Of a DNA stretch of 64,000 bases, positions 1 through 10,771 are shown in pieces. A program made the position numbers and the translations under genes. The notes beneath the pieces were generated by a model that was not told the origin of the DNA, ran no database searches, and worked only from the letters and a program-made list of their open reading frames with translations. Position 1 is the stretch's first letter, and each line of letters starts with the position of its first letter. The stretch comes from Tachypleus tridentatus (Eukaryota; Arthropoda; Merostomata; Xiphosura; Limulidae), in contig NC_134825.1 in NCBI RefSeq assembly GCF_004210375.1, forward strand, positions 620,001-684,000, given 5' to 3'.

Positions 1-144
1 TTCTATTGTTAAAGATACAAGTAGAGATGTTCAACTCTATCATCATATTATAATGGTTGTGAAAATTCCTTGTGTAGAACCTAAGTTTTACTATATCAGC
101 ATATCACAATACAAAATATCTTTACTTCCTTCAGCTTCGTTGGT

Positions 145-366
145 TTATGAACAAGTTCTTATAACAAAATATTGTTCATAACTTTCATATTTTATACCAA
201 TATTACCTAAGTCAGCGACTTCATATAGATCTAGTGTGACATCATGAAAAGCAGTAGGAATTAATTCAATGAACTTCTGTTTATCACACCCATTATCTGT
301 AACTTCACAAACTTTATCCAGAAGGTCCATTAACCAGTTCATGCTGGAGTGGTGTTTCTGGCAAAC
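145..366 (-). CDS. FBXO47: FBXO47 exon, last in window (3' end uncertain)
   Basis: The acceptor TTCTTGACAG|GTTTGCC at 367/366 continues in phase 0 as VCQKHHSSMNWLMDLLDKVC, matching the family's ALVCEK...MDW...KVCKV pattern. The frame stays open to TAA at 145-147, giving 73 residues. A good alternative donor TTAG|GTAATA at 207/206 would end the exon after ...LYEVADL. The vertebrate protein is longer here, so the second option, with a further exon outside the window, is at least as likely. Confidence 0.75.
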   Translation of the reverse strand, partial: VCQKHHSSMNWLMDLLDKVCEVTDNGCDKQKFIELIPTAFHDVTLDLYEVADLGNIGIKYESYEQYFVIRTCS

Positions 367-3300
367 CTGTCAAGAAATAAACTATTTAACCAATAATCTT
401 ACTCTACTTTCTGTCAATACTTACTGAACCCCTGTGTTTTTCTGACATCATAAGTTATATAAAAACAAAGTTTTCAAAGATTGGTAGATTTTGCTTAATT
501 ATCTGATTTTGATACTGGAAGCAAATTTTTAAAAAAAATGACATATAATTATGGCTTATGATTAATAAACTGTAAAATATAAATACATTTTGTTGAACTA
601 AATTCATATTTCTGATTTTACATAAAATAAGACATTACAAAATAGAGACACGATTTCACCGTAACATGCATCTTTCTGCTACTGTCTCGTGACATTAAAA
701 ACAGAGCTACAATGTCAACACATCATCTTTAACTCTGCTACCTACTCATAACATTGACAGTAACATAGGAAAACTTTCCAACATTCCAATACATGTACAA
801 TTTCGAGACACTGTCTTTTCTCCTACCAGCAACTTATGACACTAACGAAGGTGTGATTTCCCAATAATAGTTTTCCCTATGCTACAATCTCAAACATTGA
901 AACTGTTTCAATGCATTACCTGTTACTATCTCACAACATTGATAAACACAAATTTAAAGTCACAATGTTTCCTTCTCCTACCATCCCATGACGTTAAAAG
1001 TAATGGAACGTTTCTCACTGCTACAATATCATGATGTTAACAGAGGTAAGATTTCAATAAACTTTTCTTACTGCTCCATCTCATAACACTCAAATTATGT
1101 TATACTGTATGTACATTTGCTACAGATCTCATTGTACATTTTGTATTTTAATTTAATGAACTGTAAGAACTAACTTACCAGTGCTAAGTGGGCCACCAAA
1201 TTAGTTAGTTCTGTTATCTTGCCATTCAAAAGCTTGTTTCCCATCATCATAACTGTAACTGGTTCTCCACAGAGCAAGTATAAGGTTGCCACATTTTCAT
1301 ATAACCACTCTTCTGGGATCTCTGTAAAATATTAATTATTTTTATCATGTTTGTTAATGTCGGGAGAAATAAACACTTTCATATGCTAACTTGCAACAAG
1401 TCATATTCTTTTGTTGAAAGTCTTTGATAAAAGAATAGAATTGTATTTTATATTGACTCAACAACACATAATTACACTTTTCACTGAAATCAAGGTAATA
1501 AGTATAAACATAGTTTAGTTGTAACATTGTGACTCACTTGTCCATCTTCTATAAACATAGTTTAGTTGTAACATTGTGACTCACTTGTCCATCTTCTATA
1601 AACATAGTTTAGTTGTAACATTGTGACTCACTTGTCCATCTTCTATAAACATAGTTTAGTTGTAACATTGTGACTCACTTGTCCATCTTCTATAAACATA
1701 GTTTAGTTGTAACATTGTGACTCACTTGTCCATCTTCTATAAACATAGTTTAGTTGTAACATCGTGACTCACTTGTCCATCTTCTATAAACATAGTTTAG
1801 TTGTAACATTGTGACTCACTTGTCCATCTTCTATAAACATAGTTTAGTTGTAACATTGTGACTCACTTGTCCATCTTCTATTTGTGTAAATAACATTGAT
1901 GTGAATTTCAAACAACATAAGTAGAATCAAACACAACAACACATTCATTTACCTGTCAATTCCTCTAAAACTGATATAATGTCGTCATCACTCCAGTCTT
2001 TGCTATATCTCTGTAACAGCTTTATTGCTTGGGCAAGCTCCAACAGATCAACTTTAGCTTCATTCTGATTGGCCGGTAGATAGTCTGAGAGTTCCCACCA
2101 CTGTGGTTCGTCTAATGGTAAATATGATAAATAATAACTTTTAACACTACTAAAGACTTTATATGGAAATGTATGAATATCAGTAAGCATAATTCCTAAT
2201 AAGAAGTTGGATAAATAAGAGCCCTGTATCATGTCTCAACACCACACCTGTAGGCTTTAAAACCTTTGCTTCAGAATATAGTGATTAATTAAAGCCTTTA
2301 CCTTAATAAAAATGACATAAGTAATTAACAGCTTTATTGCAACATCATGTTTAATTTTAAACTACATTCTCACAACAGTACAGCTCTCACACACAACAGT
2401 TCACATAGTCAACATTACTAAATACTTAATATGCATACTTGAAAGGTTCACTACCCCATGTTACAGGGGCAGAAACACAAATCCACAATAAATTTGATAA
2501 ATCAAGGAATACGATGAGCATTAAAAATATTATTAGAATAACACTGCACAACAAAGATTTTGTTCCCTGAACACTGTTGGATGTTCCTTATAGATCTTTG
2601 GCTGCTAATCACAAAAATCACATTCAAATTTGCCCATCACATACCGTTTCATCAAAATCTTCAAGTTTTCACCAGGACATTGCTACAAACGATATCAGAG
2701 CAACTGGAATCCGTCAATGCTTGCTAACAACTGTTGAACACTGCAACATGATGCACCAGACATTGAATACAAATGAACATCAGGAGCAAAACACTTTTAA
2801 TTATGTTGAACTTAATAGCGTATTAGAAACATAAACGCAATTAAATATGTTATTGCCAGTAAACAGTTAACTGTCTATTTCTCAGAGTTCCTACGTGATG
2901 AAGCAAAACCAAAACTATATTTATGCATACCCACCAGGTACGTGTCACAATCAGCAAAAACTTTACAGGAAGCAAAACTTTTCAAAAAAAATTGTTGTGC
3001 AGTGTTACATACAGACAAATGTAAGACATTAAAAGAACATTTAGACAATTGATAGAATATTTTTTACAGTTTCCTACATGAGCTAAAGAAATGTAGAAAT
3101 AAACTAGGCATTTCAAAGTCATTATTAGTAAACTATGCAATAATTTTCTCTCTTTCAAGCGGGTGTGGGGAGTATTCAGTGTGCTTGGCTGAAATCAGCA
3201 AGCACTGCTAATTTTATCTTTTCTCTTTAGGCCAGGCATGTCTGGCTATTAACAGAATGTTCTGCAAGTACTTCTCTTTTCTTCTTTTTAGGTAGAGCAT

Positions 3301-6300
3301 GGTCAACAGTTAGTGTGTATGGATACAGATAGCACTTAGTGTGTATGGTTATGGATAACACTTTGTATGTTTACAGAGATAATGTATGGTTATGGACAGC
3401 ACTTGACATTTATGATTATGGTCAGCATTTAGTGTGTGTGGTTACAGTCAGCACTTAATGTGTATGGTTATGGTCAGCACATAGTACTATGTTTATGGTC
3501 AGAAGGTATGGTTATGGTCAGCACATAGTACTATGTTTATGGTCAGAAGGTATGGTTATAGCCAGCACTTGGTGTGTATGGTTATGGACAGCTAACTTTG
3601 TGTGGTCAGAAGGTAAGGTTACAGACAGCACTTGGTGTGTAAGGTTACAGACAGCACTTGGTGTGTATGGTTATGGACAGCACTTTGTGTGTATGGTTAC
3701 AGACAGCACTTGGTGTGTATGGTTATAGCCAGCACCTTGGTGTGTATGGTTACAGTCAACACTTTGTGTGTAAGGTTACAGTCAGCACTTTGTGTGTATG
3801 GTTATGGACAGCACTTGGTGTGTATGGTTACAGACAGCACTTTGTGTGTATGGTTACAGACAGCAAGCTGTGTTAAAGCTTATCTTTGTGTGTAAGGTTA
3901 CAGACAGCACTTTGTGTGTAAGGTTACAGACAGCACTTTGTGTGTATGGTTATAGCCAGCACTTTGTGTGTATGGTTATAGCCAGCACTTGGTGTGTAAG
4001 GTTACAGACAGCACTTGGTGTGTATGGTTATGGACAGCACTTTGTGTGTATGGTTATGGACAGCACTTTGTGTGTAAGGTTACAGACAGCACTTTGTGTA
4101 TATGGTTATAGCCAGCACTTGGTGTGTAAGGTTACAGACAGCACTTTGTGTGTATGGTTATGGACAGCACTTTGTGTGTATGGTTATGGACAGCACTTTT
4201 GTGTATGGTTACAGACAGCACTTTGTGTGTATGGTTACAGACAGCACTTTGTGTGTATGGTTACAGACAGCACTTTGTGTGTAAGGTTACAGACAGCACT
4301 TAGTGTGTATGGTTATGGATAACACTTTGTATGTTTACAGAGATAATGTATGGTTATGGACAGCACTTGACATTTATGATTATGGTCAGCATTTAGTGTG
4401 TGTGGTTACAGTCAGCACTTAATGTGTATGGTTATGGTCAGCACATAGTACTATGTTTATGGTCAGAAGGTATGGTTATAGCCAGCACTTGGTGTGTATG
4501 GTTATGGACAGCACTTTGTGTGTAAGGTTACAGACAGCACTTGGTGTGTATGGTTATGGACAGCACTTTGTGTGTAAGGTTACAGACAGCACTTGGTGTG
4601 TATGGTTATAGCCAACACTTGGTGTGTATGGTTATGGACAGCACTTTGTGTGTAAGGTTACAGACAGCACTTGGTGTGTATGGTTATAGCCAGCACTTGG
4701 TGTGTAAGGTTACAGACAGCACTTGGTGTGTATGGTTATGGACAGCACTTGGTGTGTATGGTTATGGACAGCACTTTGTGTGTAAGGTTACAGACAGCAC
4801 TTTGTGTGTATGGTTATAGCCAGCACTTGGTGTGTAAGGTTACAGACAGCACTTGGTGTGTATGGTTATGGACAGCACTTTGTGTGTATGGTTATGGACA
4901 GCACTTTGTGTGTATGGTTACAGACAGCACTTTGTGTGTATGGTTACAGTCAGCAAGCTGTGTTAAAGCTTATCTTTGTGTGTATGGTTATGGACAGCAC
5001 TTTGTGTGTATGGTTATGGACAGCACTTTGTGTGTATGGTTACAGACAGCACTTTGTGTGTATGGTTACAGACAGCACCTTGTGTGTATGGTTATGGATG
5101 TTAACTTGGTGTATGGTTATGGACAGCACGCCTGGTGCGTATGGTTACAGACAGCACTTTGTGTGTATGGTTATAGCCAGCAACCTGGTGTATAAGGTTA
5201 GAGACAGCACTTGGTGCGTGTATGGTTACGGACAAGCACCTTGTGTGTATGGTTATGGACAGCAGCACTTTGTGTGTATGGTTACAGACAACACTGTTAG
5301 TGCATGGTTACAGACAGCACTTTGTGTGTATGGTTATGGACAACACTTGGTGTGTATGGTTATGGACGTTAACTCTGGTGTGTATGGTTACAGACAGCAC
5401 TTTGTGTGTATGGTTACAGACAGCACAACTTTGTGTATGGTTAGCCCACTTGGTGTGTAAGGTTACAGACAGCACTTGGCGTGTATGGTTACAGACGTTA
5501 ACTTTGTGCGTAAGGTTATGGACAGCACTTTGTGCATGGTTATGGACAAGTTAAGGGTGTGTATGGTTACAGACAACACTTTGTGTGTATGGTTACAGAC
5601 AGCAAGCTAAAGTTTATCTTTGTGTGTAGGTTACAGACAGCACTTTGTGTGTAAGGTTACAGACGTTACTTGTCAGGCATGGTTATGGACAGCACTTTGT
5701 GTATGGTTACAGACAGAACTTTTGTGTATGGTTACAGACACAGCTGTGTTAAAGCTTTATCTTTATGTGTATGGGTCACTAGACAGCACTTTGTGTGTAA
5801 GGTTACAGACAGCACTTTGTGTGTATGGTTACAGACAGCAAGCTGTGTTAAAGCTTATCTTTGTGTTACAGCAGACAGCACTCATTGTGTGGTTACAGAC
5901 AGCACTTTAGGGCATAAGGTTACAGACAGCAAGCTGTGTTAAAGCTTATCTTTGTGTGTAAGGTTACACTGTGGTATGGTTACAGACAGCACTTTGTGTG
6001 TATGGTTACAGACAGTTACTTTGCACAACAGACAAAAGCACTTTGTGTGTAAGGTTACAGTCAAGCAAGCTGTGTTAAAGCTTTATCTTTTTCTTTGCAT
6101 CAAAGGTAAATGTTTAGCATGTCTCACTCATAAGCAGCATGCTCTGAAAGAGTATATGTTTAGCATGTTCCACTATAAGCATGCATGCCTGAAAGAGTAT
6201 ATGTTTAGCATGTTCTACTATAAGCAGCATGCTCTGAAAGAGTATATGTTTAGCATGTTCTACTATAAGCAGCATGCTCTGAAAGAGTATATGTTTAGCA

Positions 6301-9300
6301 TGTTCTACTATAAGCAGCATGCTCTGAAAGAGTATATGTTTAGCATGTTCTACTATAAGCAGCATGCTCTGAAAGAGTATATGTTTAGCATGTTCTACTA
6401 TAAGCAGCATGCTCTGAAAGAGTATATGTTTAGCATGTTCTACTATAAGCAGCATGCTCTGAAAGAGTATATGTTTAGCATGTTCTACTATATACAGCAT
6501 GCTCTGAAAGAGTATATGTTTAGCATGTTCTACTATAAGCAGCATGCTCTGAAAGATATATTTTCTTTCTTGTAACCAGTGATCAGAATGTATTGTTGTG
6601 GACAGAAAGCTCTGAAATAGTTTTATTTCCACTTTGTGTCAAGATTAGAGTGTTAGGTGGGAAATGGTAATCTGTGCAAGAATTCCTTGTGTCCAGCATA
6701 CCCAATGGTTAGTGTGCTGTGCTGTGGAAAGCAATCACTTTAAGAGGTTTTCTTTCCTACTTCATCCATGACCAGTACTAAGTGTGTGGATTACAGAAAG
6801 CACTCAAGGCCAGTGTTTAGTGTGTGGGTTGTAGAACAGACTCAAGGTCAGTTGTTAGTGTGTTGGCCTGTAAATAGCAAGCTTTCAAAGTTTTGTCTTT
6901 ACTCTTTACTCCAAGCATGGCTAGTGGTTAATGTGTTTATCTGTACAGAGCAAGCTATCAAAGTTTTGTCTTTACTCTTTACTCCAAGCATGGCTAGTGG
7001 TTAGTGTGTTTATCTGTACAGAGCAAGCTATCAAAGTTTTGTCTTTACTCTTTACTCCAAGCATGGCTAGTGGATAGTGTGTTTGATCTGCACAGAGGCA
7101 AGCTATCAAAGTTTTGTCTTTACTCTTTACTCCAAGCATGGCTAGTGGTTAGTGTGTTTATCTGCACAGAGCAAGCTATCAAAGTTTTGTCTTTACTCTT
7201 TACTCCAAGCATGGCTAGTGGTTAGTGTGTTTGTCTGTACAGAGCAAGCTATCAAAGTTTTGTCTTTACTCTTTACTCCAAGCATGGCTAGTGGTTAGTG
7301 TGTTTATCTGCACAGAGGAAGTTTATCAAAGTTTTGTCTTTCTTCATCAAAGCATGGCTAGTGGTTTACTGTGTTTATCCTGCACAGAGGAAGCCATCAA
7401 AGTTTTGTCTTTACTCTTTACTCCAAGCATGGCTAGTGGTTAGTGTGTTTATCTGCACAGAGCAAGCTATCAAAGTTTTGTCTTTACTCTTTACTCCAAG
7501 CATGGCTAGTGGTTAGTGTGTTTATCTGCACAGAGGAAGCTATCAAAGTTTTGTCTTTACTCTTTACTCCAAGCATGGCTAGTGGTTAGTGTGTTTATCT
7601 GCACAGAGCAAGCTATCAAAGTTTTGTCTTTACTCTTTACTCAAGCATGGCTAGTGGTTAATGTGTTTATCTTGCCAGAGCAAGCTATCAAAGTTTTGTC
7701 TTTACTCTTTTCCAAGCATGGCTAGTGGTTAGTGTGTTTATGCACAGAGCAAGCTATCAAAGTTTTGTCTTTACTCTTTACTCCAAGTATGGCTAGTGGT
7801 TACTGTGTTTATCTGCACAGAGCAAGCCATCAAAGTTTTGTCTTTACTCTTTACTCCAAGCATGGCTAGTGGTTACTGTGTTTATCTGTACAGAGCAAGC
7901 TATCAAAGTTTTGTCTTTACTCTTTACTCGAAGCATGGCTAGTGGTTACTGTGTTTATCTGCACAGAGGAAGCTATCAAAGTTTTGTCTTTACTCTTTAC
8001 TCAAGCATGGCTAGTGGTTACTGTGTTTATCTGCACAGAGGAAGCTATCAAAGTTTTGTCTTTACTCTTTACTCCAAGCATGGCTAGTGGTTAGTGTGTT
8101 TATCTGCACAGAGCAAGCTCTCCAATGATCTTTTCTCTCTTGTTTCAGTTTGGCATGGCTGATGGTAAATATGATGGGCTGAAAACAGCAATATACAGGG
8201 TGTTCGGAAAGTCACTGTGCAGTTTTGAAAACAGCGATAACAACATTCATTCAGTCTATTTCAAGCCAGCAACTGATAGCGGTGTTTAGAAACAAAATAA
8301 GATGGATCCAAGCCTGTATTAATGCTAATGAAGGTTACTTTCAACATTGTTTATAATTGTCATTCATATTTACCTCCTGTATTCTTTATTGAAACATGTA
8401 TGTTAATAAAAGTGCACAGTGACTTTCTGAACACCCTGTATGTGAGAGATTCCTCCTAAAGATGAATGTGACCTCTGTTTACCATACTGACCGAACATTA
8501 GAAATATCAGAGTTAGAAAAAATGCTGCTGCTTAGCACACTCCATAGTTTAATTTATGACCACATTTATAAAATTCCAGCCATTCTCATCATTCAACAGT
8601 GTTCTTGAATGGCTGTTGAGATAAAATCTAAAAATTACAGACTCAGCAAGTTGTAATTATAATGACCAGTCACATTCATAGATCTTCATAAATACAATGT
8701 TTCTTGTCAACTTACAATTACAATAATCAGTAATATTCATAGCTCATCATAAATACACTGTTTATCATCTATTTATAATTAGATTGATGCAACTGAGCAT
8801 GAACAGAATTTGTGTACTTGTGTTATAATAAGACAAAATAAATTTTACTGAATTCTATGACCTGATTTTTGTCAAAAATTATGCTCCAGCTTAACTAAAT
8901 TCAACACAATCTTTGACAAAAATCAGGTCAAAACATTTAGTAAAATTTAGTCTGTCTTACTTTAAATCAAGTACACAAACTCTGTTCATGCTCAGTGTTT
9001 TCACAAAAATTGTTCATCTTTCACTTCACTTTATGTCTGGTCTTATTATTTTATGTAACATCATGGATCAGCTTGTAAATTATTTCAAATTATCATTTTT
9101 ACTGGTCCATAGAGCAGACACAATAGTTTACCTGATGAACAAGTAGTCAGAGTACCTCGAATACTTACCAATTCTTGCTGGTCCATCCAGCAGACATAAG
9201 AACTTAGTCTGATGAACAAGTAAAAAGGATACCTCGAATACTTACCAATTCTTGCTGGTCCATACAGTAGACATAAGAACTTAGTCTCATGATCAAGTAA

Positions 9301-10241
9301 AAAGGGTACCTCGAATACTAACCAATTCTTGCTGGTCCATACAGTAGACATAAGAACTTAGTCTCAAGAACAAGTAAAAAGGGTACCTCGAATACTTACC
9401 ATATCTTGCTGGTCCATACAACAAATACAAGAATTTAGTTTGATGAACAAGTGGCAAGGGTACCTCAAATACCTACCATATCTTGCTGATCCATACAGCA
9501 GACACAATAACTTAGTATATGATGAACAAGTGGCAAGGGTACCTCGAACACTTATCGTTTGTTGCTGGTCCATACAGCAGATACAAGAATTTAATCTGAT
9601 GAACAAGTGGAAGGGTACCTCATACACTTACCTACTTTCTTGCTGGTCCATACAGTAGAAACAAGAACTTGGTCTGACGAACAAATGGCAAGGGTATCTC
9701 AAATATTTACCATTTCTTGCTGGACCATACAGCAAACACAATAGTTTAGCCTGATGAACAAGTGGCCAGGGTTTCAGTATTCTTGTCAACCAGAATGCTT
9801 TATCTCTGGGTGTGAGGCTAAAATCTAGGTAGATAGAGCGATAGTACTGCCTTATGAATTGTTCTTCTACCAACATGGAACCTGTAATACAAAGAATAAA
9901 AATAACGTATCCAGTAATGTTGTAGCAGAAAACTGACAGTCATAAGAAGTTTCTCCAAACATTTAAAATATTTTCATTGAAATATTTATATTATTCTAAG
10001 TTCAAAGATTTCCTCACTAAGCTATATAGGTTTGTACAGAAATAATAAAGGCAGCATATTCACCAGGAGATGTTCGCAGAACACTGTGGACGTGTTTCGT
10101 CATCTGCCTGAACGACTGTAGGAAGCTGTAGACTACGTGACATTCACTTTCGTCCCATCCTGCAATAACTGTATGTATGAGGCGACCACAACACCTCAAC
10201 CAGGAGCTCTGGAACTTGGAATTCACAGCAAGTTGTTCGAG
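145..10241 (-). CDS. FBXO47: FBXO47 orthologue, 3' half (five exons, F-box end missing)
   Basis: Five exons on the minus strand (10241-10064, 9881-9711, 2111-1953, 1321-1179, 366-145) join with canonical AG/GT sites and compatible phases (1, 1, 1, 0) into about 290 residues. The product resembles the C-terminal two thirds of vertebrate F-box only protein 47. Shared blocks include AGWDESECH, KAFWLTRILKPWP, QAKLLCLLYGP, LAQAIKLL, DWSDDDIISVLEEL, EEWLYEN and a KITEL...VAHLALVCQK stretch. In that family an N-terminal F-box recruits SKP1-CUL1, and the protein acts in meiosis (worm PROM-1, mouse FBXO47 in telomere attachment and synapsis). The F-box exons would lie upstream, above 10241, and I cannot find them in the 530 bp before the SINE and gap. 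The C-terminus is uncertain: either a stop at 145-147 or a donor at 206/207 continuing past the window edge. The largest intron (2112-9710) is mostly minisatellite. Identification is by remembered family sequence, not alignment. Confidence 0.85.
367..1178 (-). other. FBXO47 intron, no further feature
   Basis: AT-rich intronic sequence between two FBXO47 exons. From about 640 to 1090 several loosely similar segments recur every 60-80 bp (acaatgt/tctcacaac/ctgctac-like words), suggesting a very old, decayed tandem repeat. No ORF, RNA gene or mobile element was recognised. Confidence 0.5.
1179..1321 (-). CDS. FBXO47: FBXO47 exon with EEWLYEN block
   Basis: The acceptor TTTACAG|AG and donor GCACTG|GTAAGT bound 143 bp. 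Joined in phase 1 to the previous exon it gives ...EELT-E-IPEEWLYENVATLY, then LLCGEPVTVMMMGNKLL and ITELTNLVAHLAL, and ends in phase 0. The consensus GTAAGT donor and the family match make this firm. The exon is too short to appear as a long ORF. Confidence 0.85.
1503..1878. repeat. 47-bp minisatellite, 8 copies
   Basis: Eight near-identical 47-bp units lie in the intron between the exons at 1953 and 1321. The unit includes TATAAACATAGTTTAGTTG and TGACTCACTTGTCCATCTTC. Only one substitution is obvious (acatCg near 1762), so the array is young. On the gene's strand every unit carries CAA|GTGAGT, a consensus-like 5' splice site. Confidence 0.97.
1953..2111 (-). CDS. FBXO47: FBXO47 exon with DDDIISVLEEL block
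   Basis: The acceptor CCATTAG|AC at 2112/2111 joins the previous exon in phase 1 to give ...PARN-D-EPQWWELSDYLP. The exon has 52 full codons and ends GAATTGACAG|GTAAAT. It contains LAQAIKLLQRYSKDWSDDDI, matching the helical region of FBXO47. An open frame runs further upstream to an ATG at 2232, but that sequence (ending YYLSYLPL) is judged intronic because the splice at 2111 restores the family match. Confidence 0.83.
2112..3307 (-). other. Start of large FBXO47 intron, no feature recognised
   Basis: Non-repetitive AT-rich sequence. An 85-codon plus-strand ORF at 2577-2834 has no recognisable domain and lies antisense in an intron, so I do not call it a gene. The last 100 bp grade into the 26-bp minisatellite. 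Confidence 0.5.
3308..6096. repeat. 26-bp minisatellite, about 100 copies
   Basis: The unit is about 26 bp with two main variants, GGTTACAGACAGCACTTTGT and GGTTATGGACAGCACTTGGT, followed by GTGTAT or GTGTAA. Occasional longer insertions carry AGCAAGCTGTGTTAAAGCTT (near 3866, 4955, 5835, 5930, 6065). A roughly 200-bp block with the rare words GATAACACTTTGTATG and AGCACATAGTACTATG occurs near 3340-3590 and again near 4305-4515, about 970 bp apart, so higher-order duplication has occurred. The ORFs here are repeat artefacts. Confidence 0.96.
6105..6560. repeat. 45-bp minisatellite, about 10 copies
   Basis: The unit is 45 bp, containing AGCATGCTCTGAAAGAGTAT and ATGTTTAGCATGTTCTACTA. The central copies are almost identical and the edge copies diverged. 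Because 45 is a multiple of three, frames stay open on both strands (a 207-codon plus ORF and a 172-codon minus ORF). Neither is considered a gene. Confidence 0.97.
6561..6877. other. Inter-array intronic spacer
   Basis: Mostly unique sequence. From about 6770 there are diverged phrases (ccagtgtttagtgtgtgggt, gtcagttgttagtgtgttgg) resembling the GGTTAGTGTGTT part of the following 73-bp unit, so this looks like the eroded edge of that array. Confidence 0.5.
6878..8118. repeat. 73-bp minisatellite, about 17 copies
   Basis: The unit of about 73 bp contains CAAGCTATCAAAGTTTTGTC, TTTACTCTTTACTCCAAGCA and TGGCTAGTGGTTAGTGTGTT. Copies differ by small substitutions (GAGCAAGC/GAGGAAGC, TTAGTG/TTACTG) and 1-4-bp indels (near 7331, 7642, 7711). 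It lies in the large FBXO47 intron. Confidence 0.97.
8196..8438. mobile_element. TA-flanked MITE with 27-bp terminal inverted repeats
   Basis: The 243-bp element begins CAGGGTGTTCGGAAAGTCAC and ends with its near-perfect inverse GTGACTTTCTGAACACCCTG (one mismatch in the outer 27 bp). It is flanked on both sides by TA (8194-8195 and 8439-8440). TA duplication and a CAGGGTGT-type terminus point to a non-autonomous derivative of a Tc1/mariner-type element. The interior has no ORF. Confidence 0.9.
8441..8790. other. Intronic spacer with a diverged two-copy repeat
   Basis: Two diverged copies of about 64 bp lie side by side at roughly 8650-8775 (CATTCATAGATCTTCATAAATAC then TATTCATAGCTCATCATAAATAC-like). 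No coding or RNA feature was seen. Confidence 0.45.
8792..8996. repeat. Foldback inverted repeat, about 90-bp arms
   Basis: The left arm starts ACTGAGCATGAACAGAATTT and includes CCTGATTTTTGTCAAA. The right arm is its inverse, ending AACTCTGTTCATGCTCAGT and including TTTGACAAAAATCAGG. The arms are roughly 80-85% identical around a loop of about 20 bp. It may be a foldback or MITE relic. I could not define a clear target-site duplication. Confidence 0.75.
9098..9790. repeat. 77-bp minisatellite derived from an FBXO47 exon-intron junction
   Basis: About nine units of 71-79 bp. Read on the minus strand, each unit contains a copy of the end of the FBXO47 exon at 9711-9881 (CTTGTTCATCAG, then AA-CT-TTGTGTTTGCTGTATGG and CCAGCAAGAA) followed by the first roughly 27 bp of the intron (GTAAGTATTCGAGGTACCC). 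The authentic exon end is the first member of the series, so the array grew from it. Several downstream units carry GTAAGTATT, a better donor than the authentic GTAAATATT. Confidence 0.9.
9711..9881 (-). CDS. FBXO47: FBXO47 exon with KAFWLTRILKPWP block
   Basis: The acceptor is TTACAG|GTTCC and the donor is AAATG|GTAAATATT, phase 1 at both ends (171 bp). The exon encodes SMLVEEQFIRQYY, a linker, KAFWLTRILKPWP and QAKLLCLLYGPARN, the best conserved part of the family. The last roughly 50 bp and the donor are the source of the 77-bp minisatellite that follows in the intron (9098-9710), so the authentic exon end is the first of a series of similar 5' splice sites. Confidence 0.88.
10064..10241 (-). 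CDS. FBXO47: FBXO47 exon (first in window)
   Basis: A strong pyrimidine tract and CAG precede base 10241. The exon reads 59 codons starting LEQLAVNSKF and including VIAGWDESECHVVYSFL, then leaves one base (phase 1) before the donor CCTG|GTGAAT at 10064/10063. The AGWDE-ECH motif is characteristic of the FBXO47 middle region. An ORF continues a few codons past the donor, but the family alignment supports the splice because the next exon supplies the expected PGS junction. Confidence 0.85.
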
Positions 10242-10771
10242 CTGAGAGAGAAGGACAAAAGAAATTGCCGGACTCCGTTGAACTATGAATTAACTTGTTA
10301 CGTCACTTATCTAATACGTAATCACTGAAAGATTTGGTTGACTCTCTATAGACTTCCTTCTACTTGCGAAAACGGCTTTCAACTTGCTTAATCTCTAGCT
10401 AACTATAAGCAGCGAATTTAAACATGCCTATCTATATATATATATAATTTCTCGATGAGGTTGGTTCCTCAATATTACTTAACATTTAATCGAACTGTGT
10501 ATCTTTTAAGTCTCCCTACAGAAGTGCGCTATCACTTGTCTTTAAGAGCACATTAATATAAATGCTTAACATGAAGACATTTATCGCCAACATTGACGAG
10601 TCGTAATGGTAAGCATTCATCTAGCTAAAATGAAATTCACTGATGTCATCTTGCGGCAACGTGTTCTTAAAACTTTGATGTAGAAGCACATTGATCCAAG
10701 ATCTTAATAAAGTTTGTTCAGTCACCAACATCGGATACCACTTGTGGTTTGGAAACAATAAGACCAAGTAT
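10242..10771. other. FBXO47 intron sequence upstream of the first visible exon
   Basis: Non-repetitive except for a short (TA)n at about 10433-10446. I looked for the preceding FBXO47 exon (F-box region) on the minus strand and did not recognise one. Confidence 0.45.

Noticed and set aside
1945-2232. Start of a gene at the ATG at 2232
   Set aside because: The acceptor at 2112/2111 joins to the upstream exon in phase and restores the FBXO47 match; the residues before it have no family counterpart.
2577-2834. 85-codon plus-strand ORF
   Set aside because: No recognisable motif, antisense within an FBXO47 intron, and length compatible with chance.
6105-6632. 207-codon (plus) and 172-codon (minus) ORFs
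   Set aside because: Products of the 45-bp unit, open on both strands.
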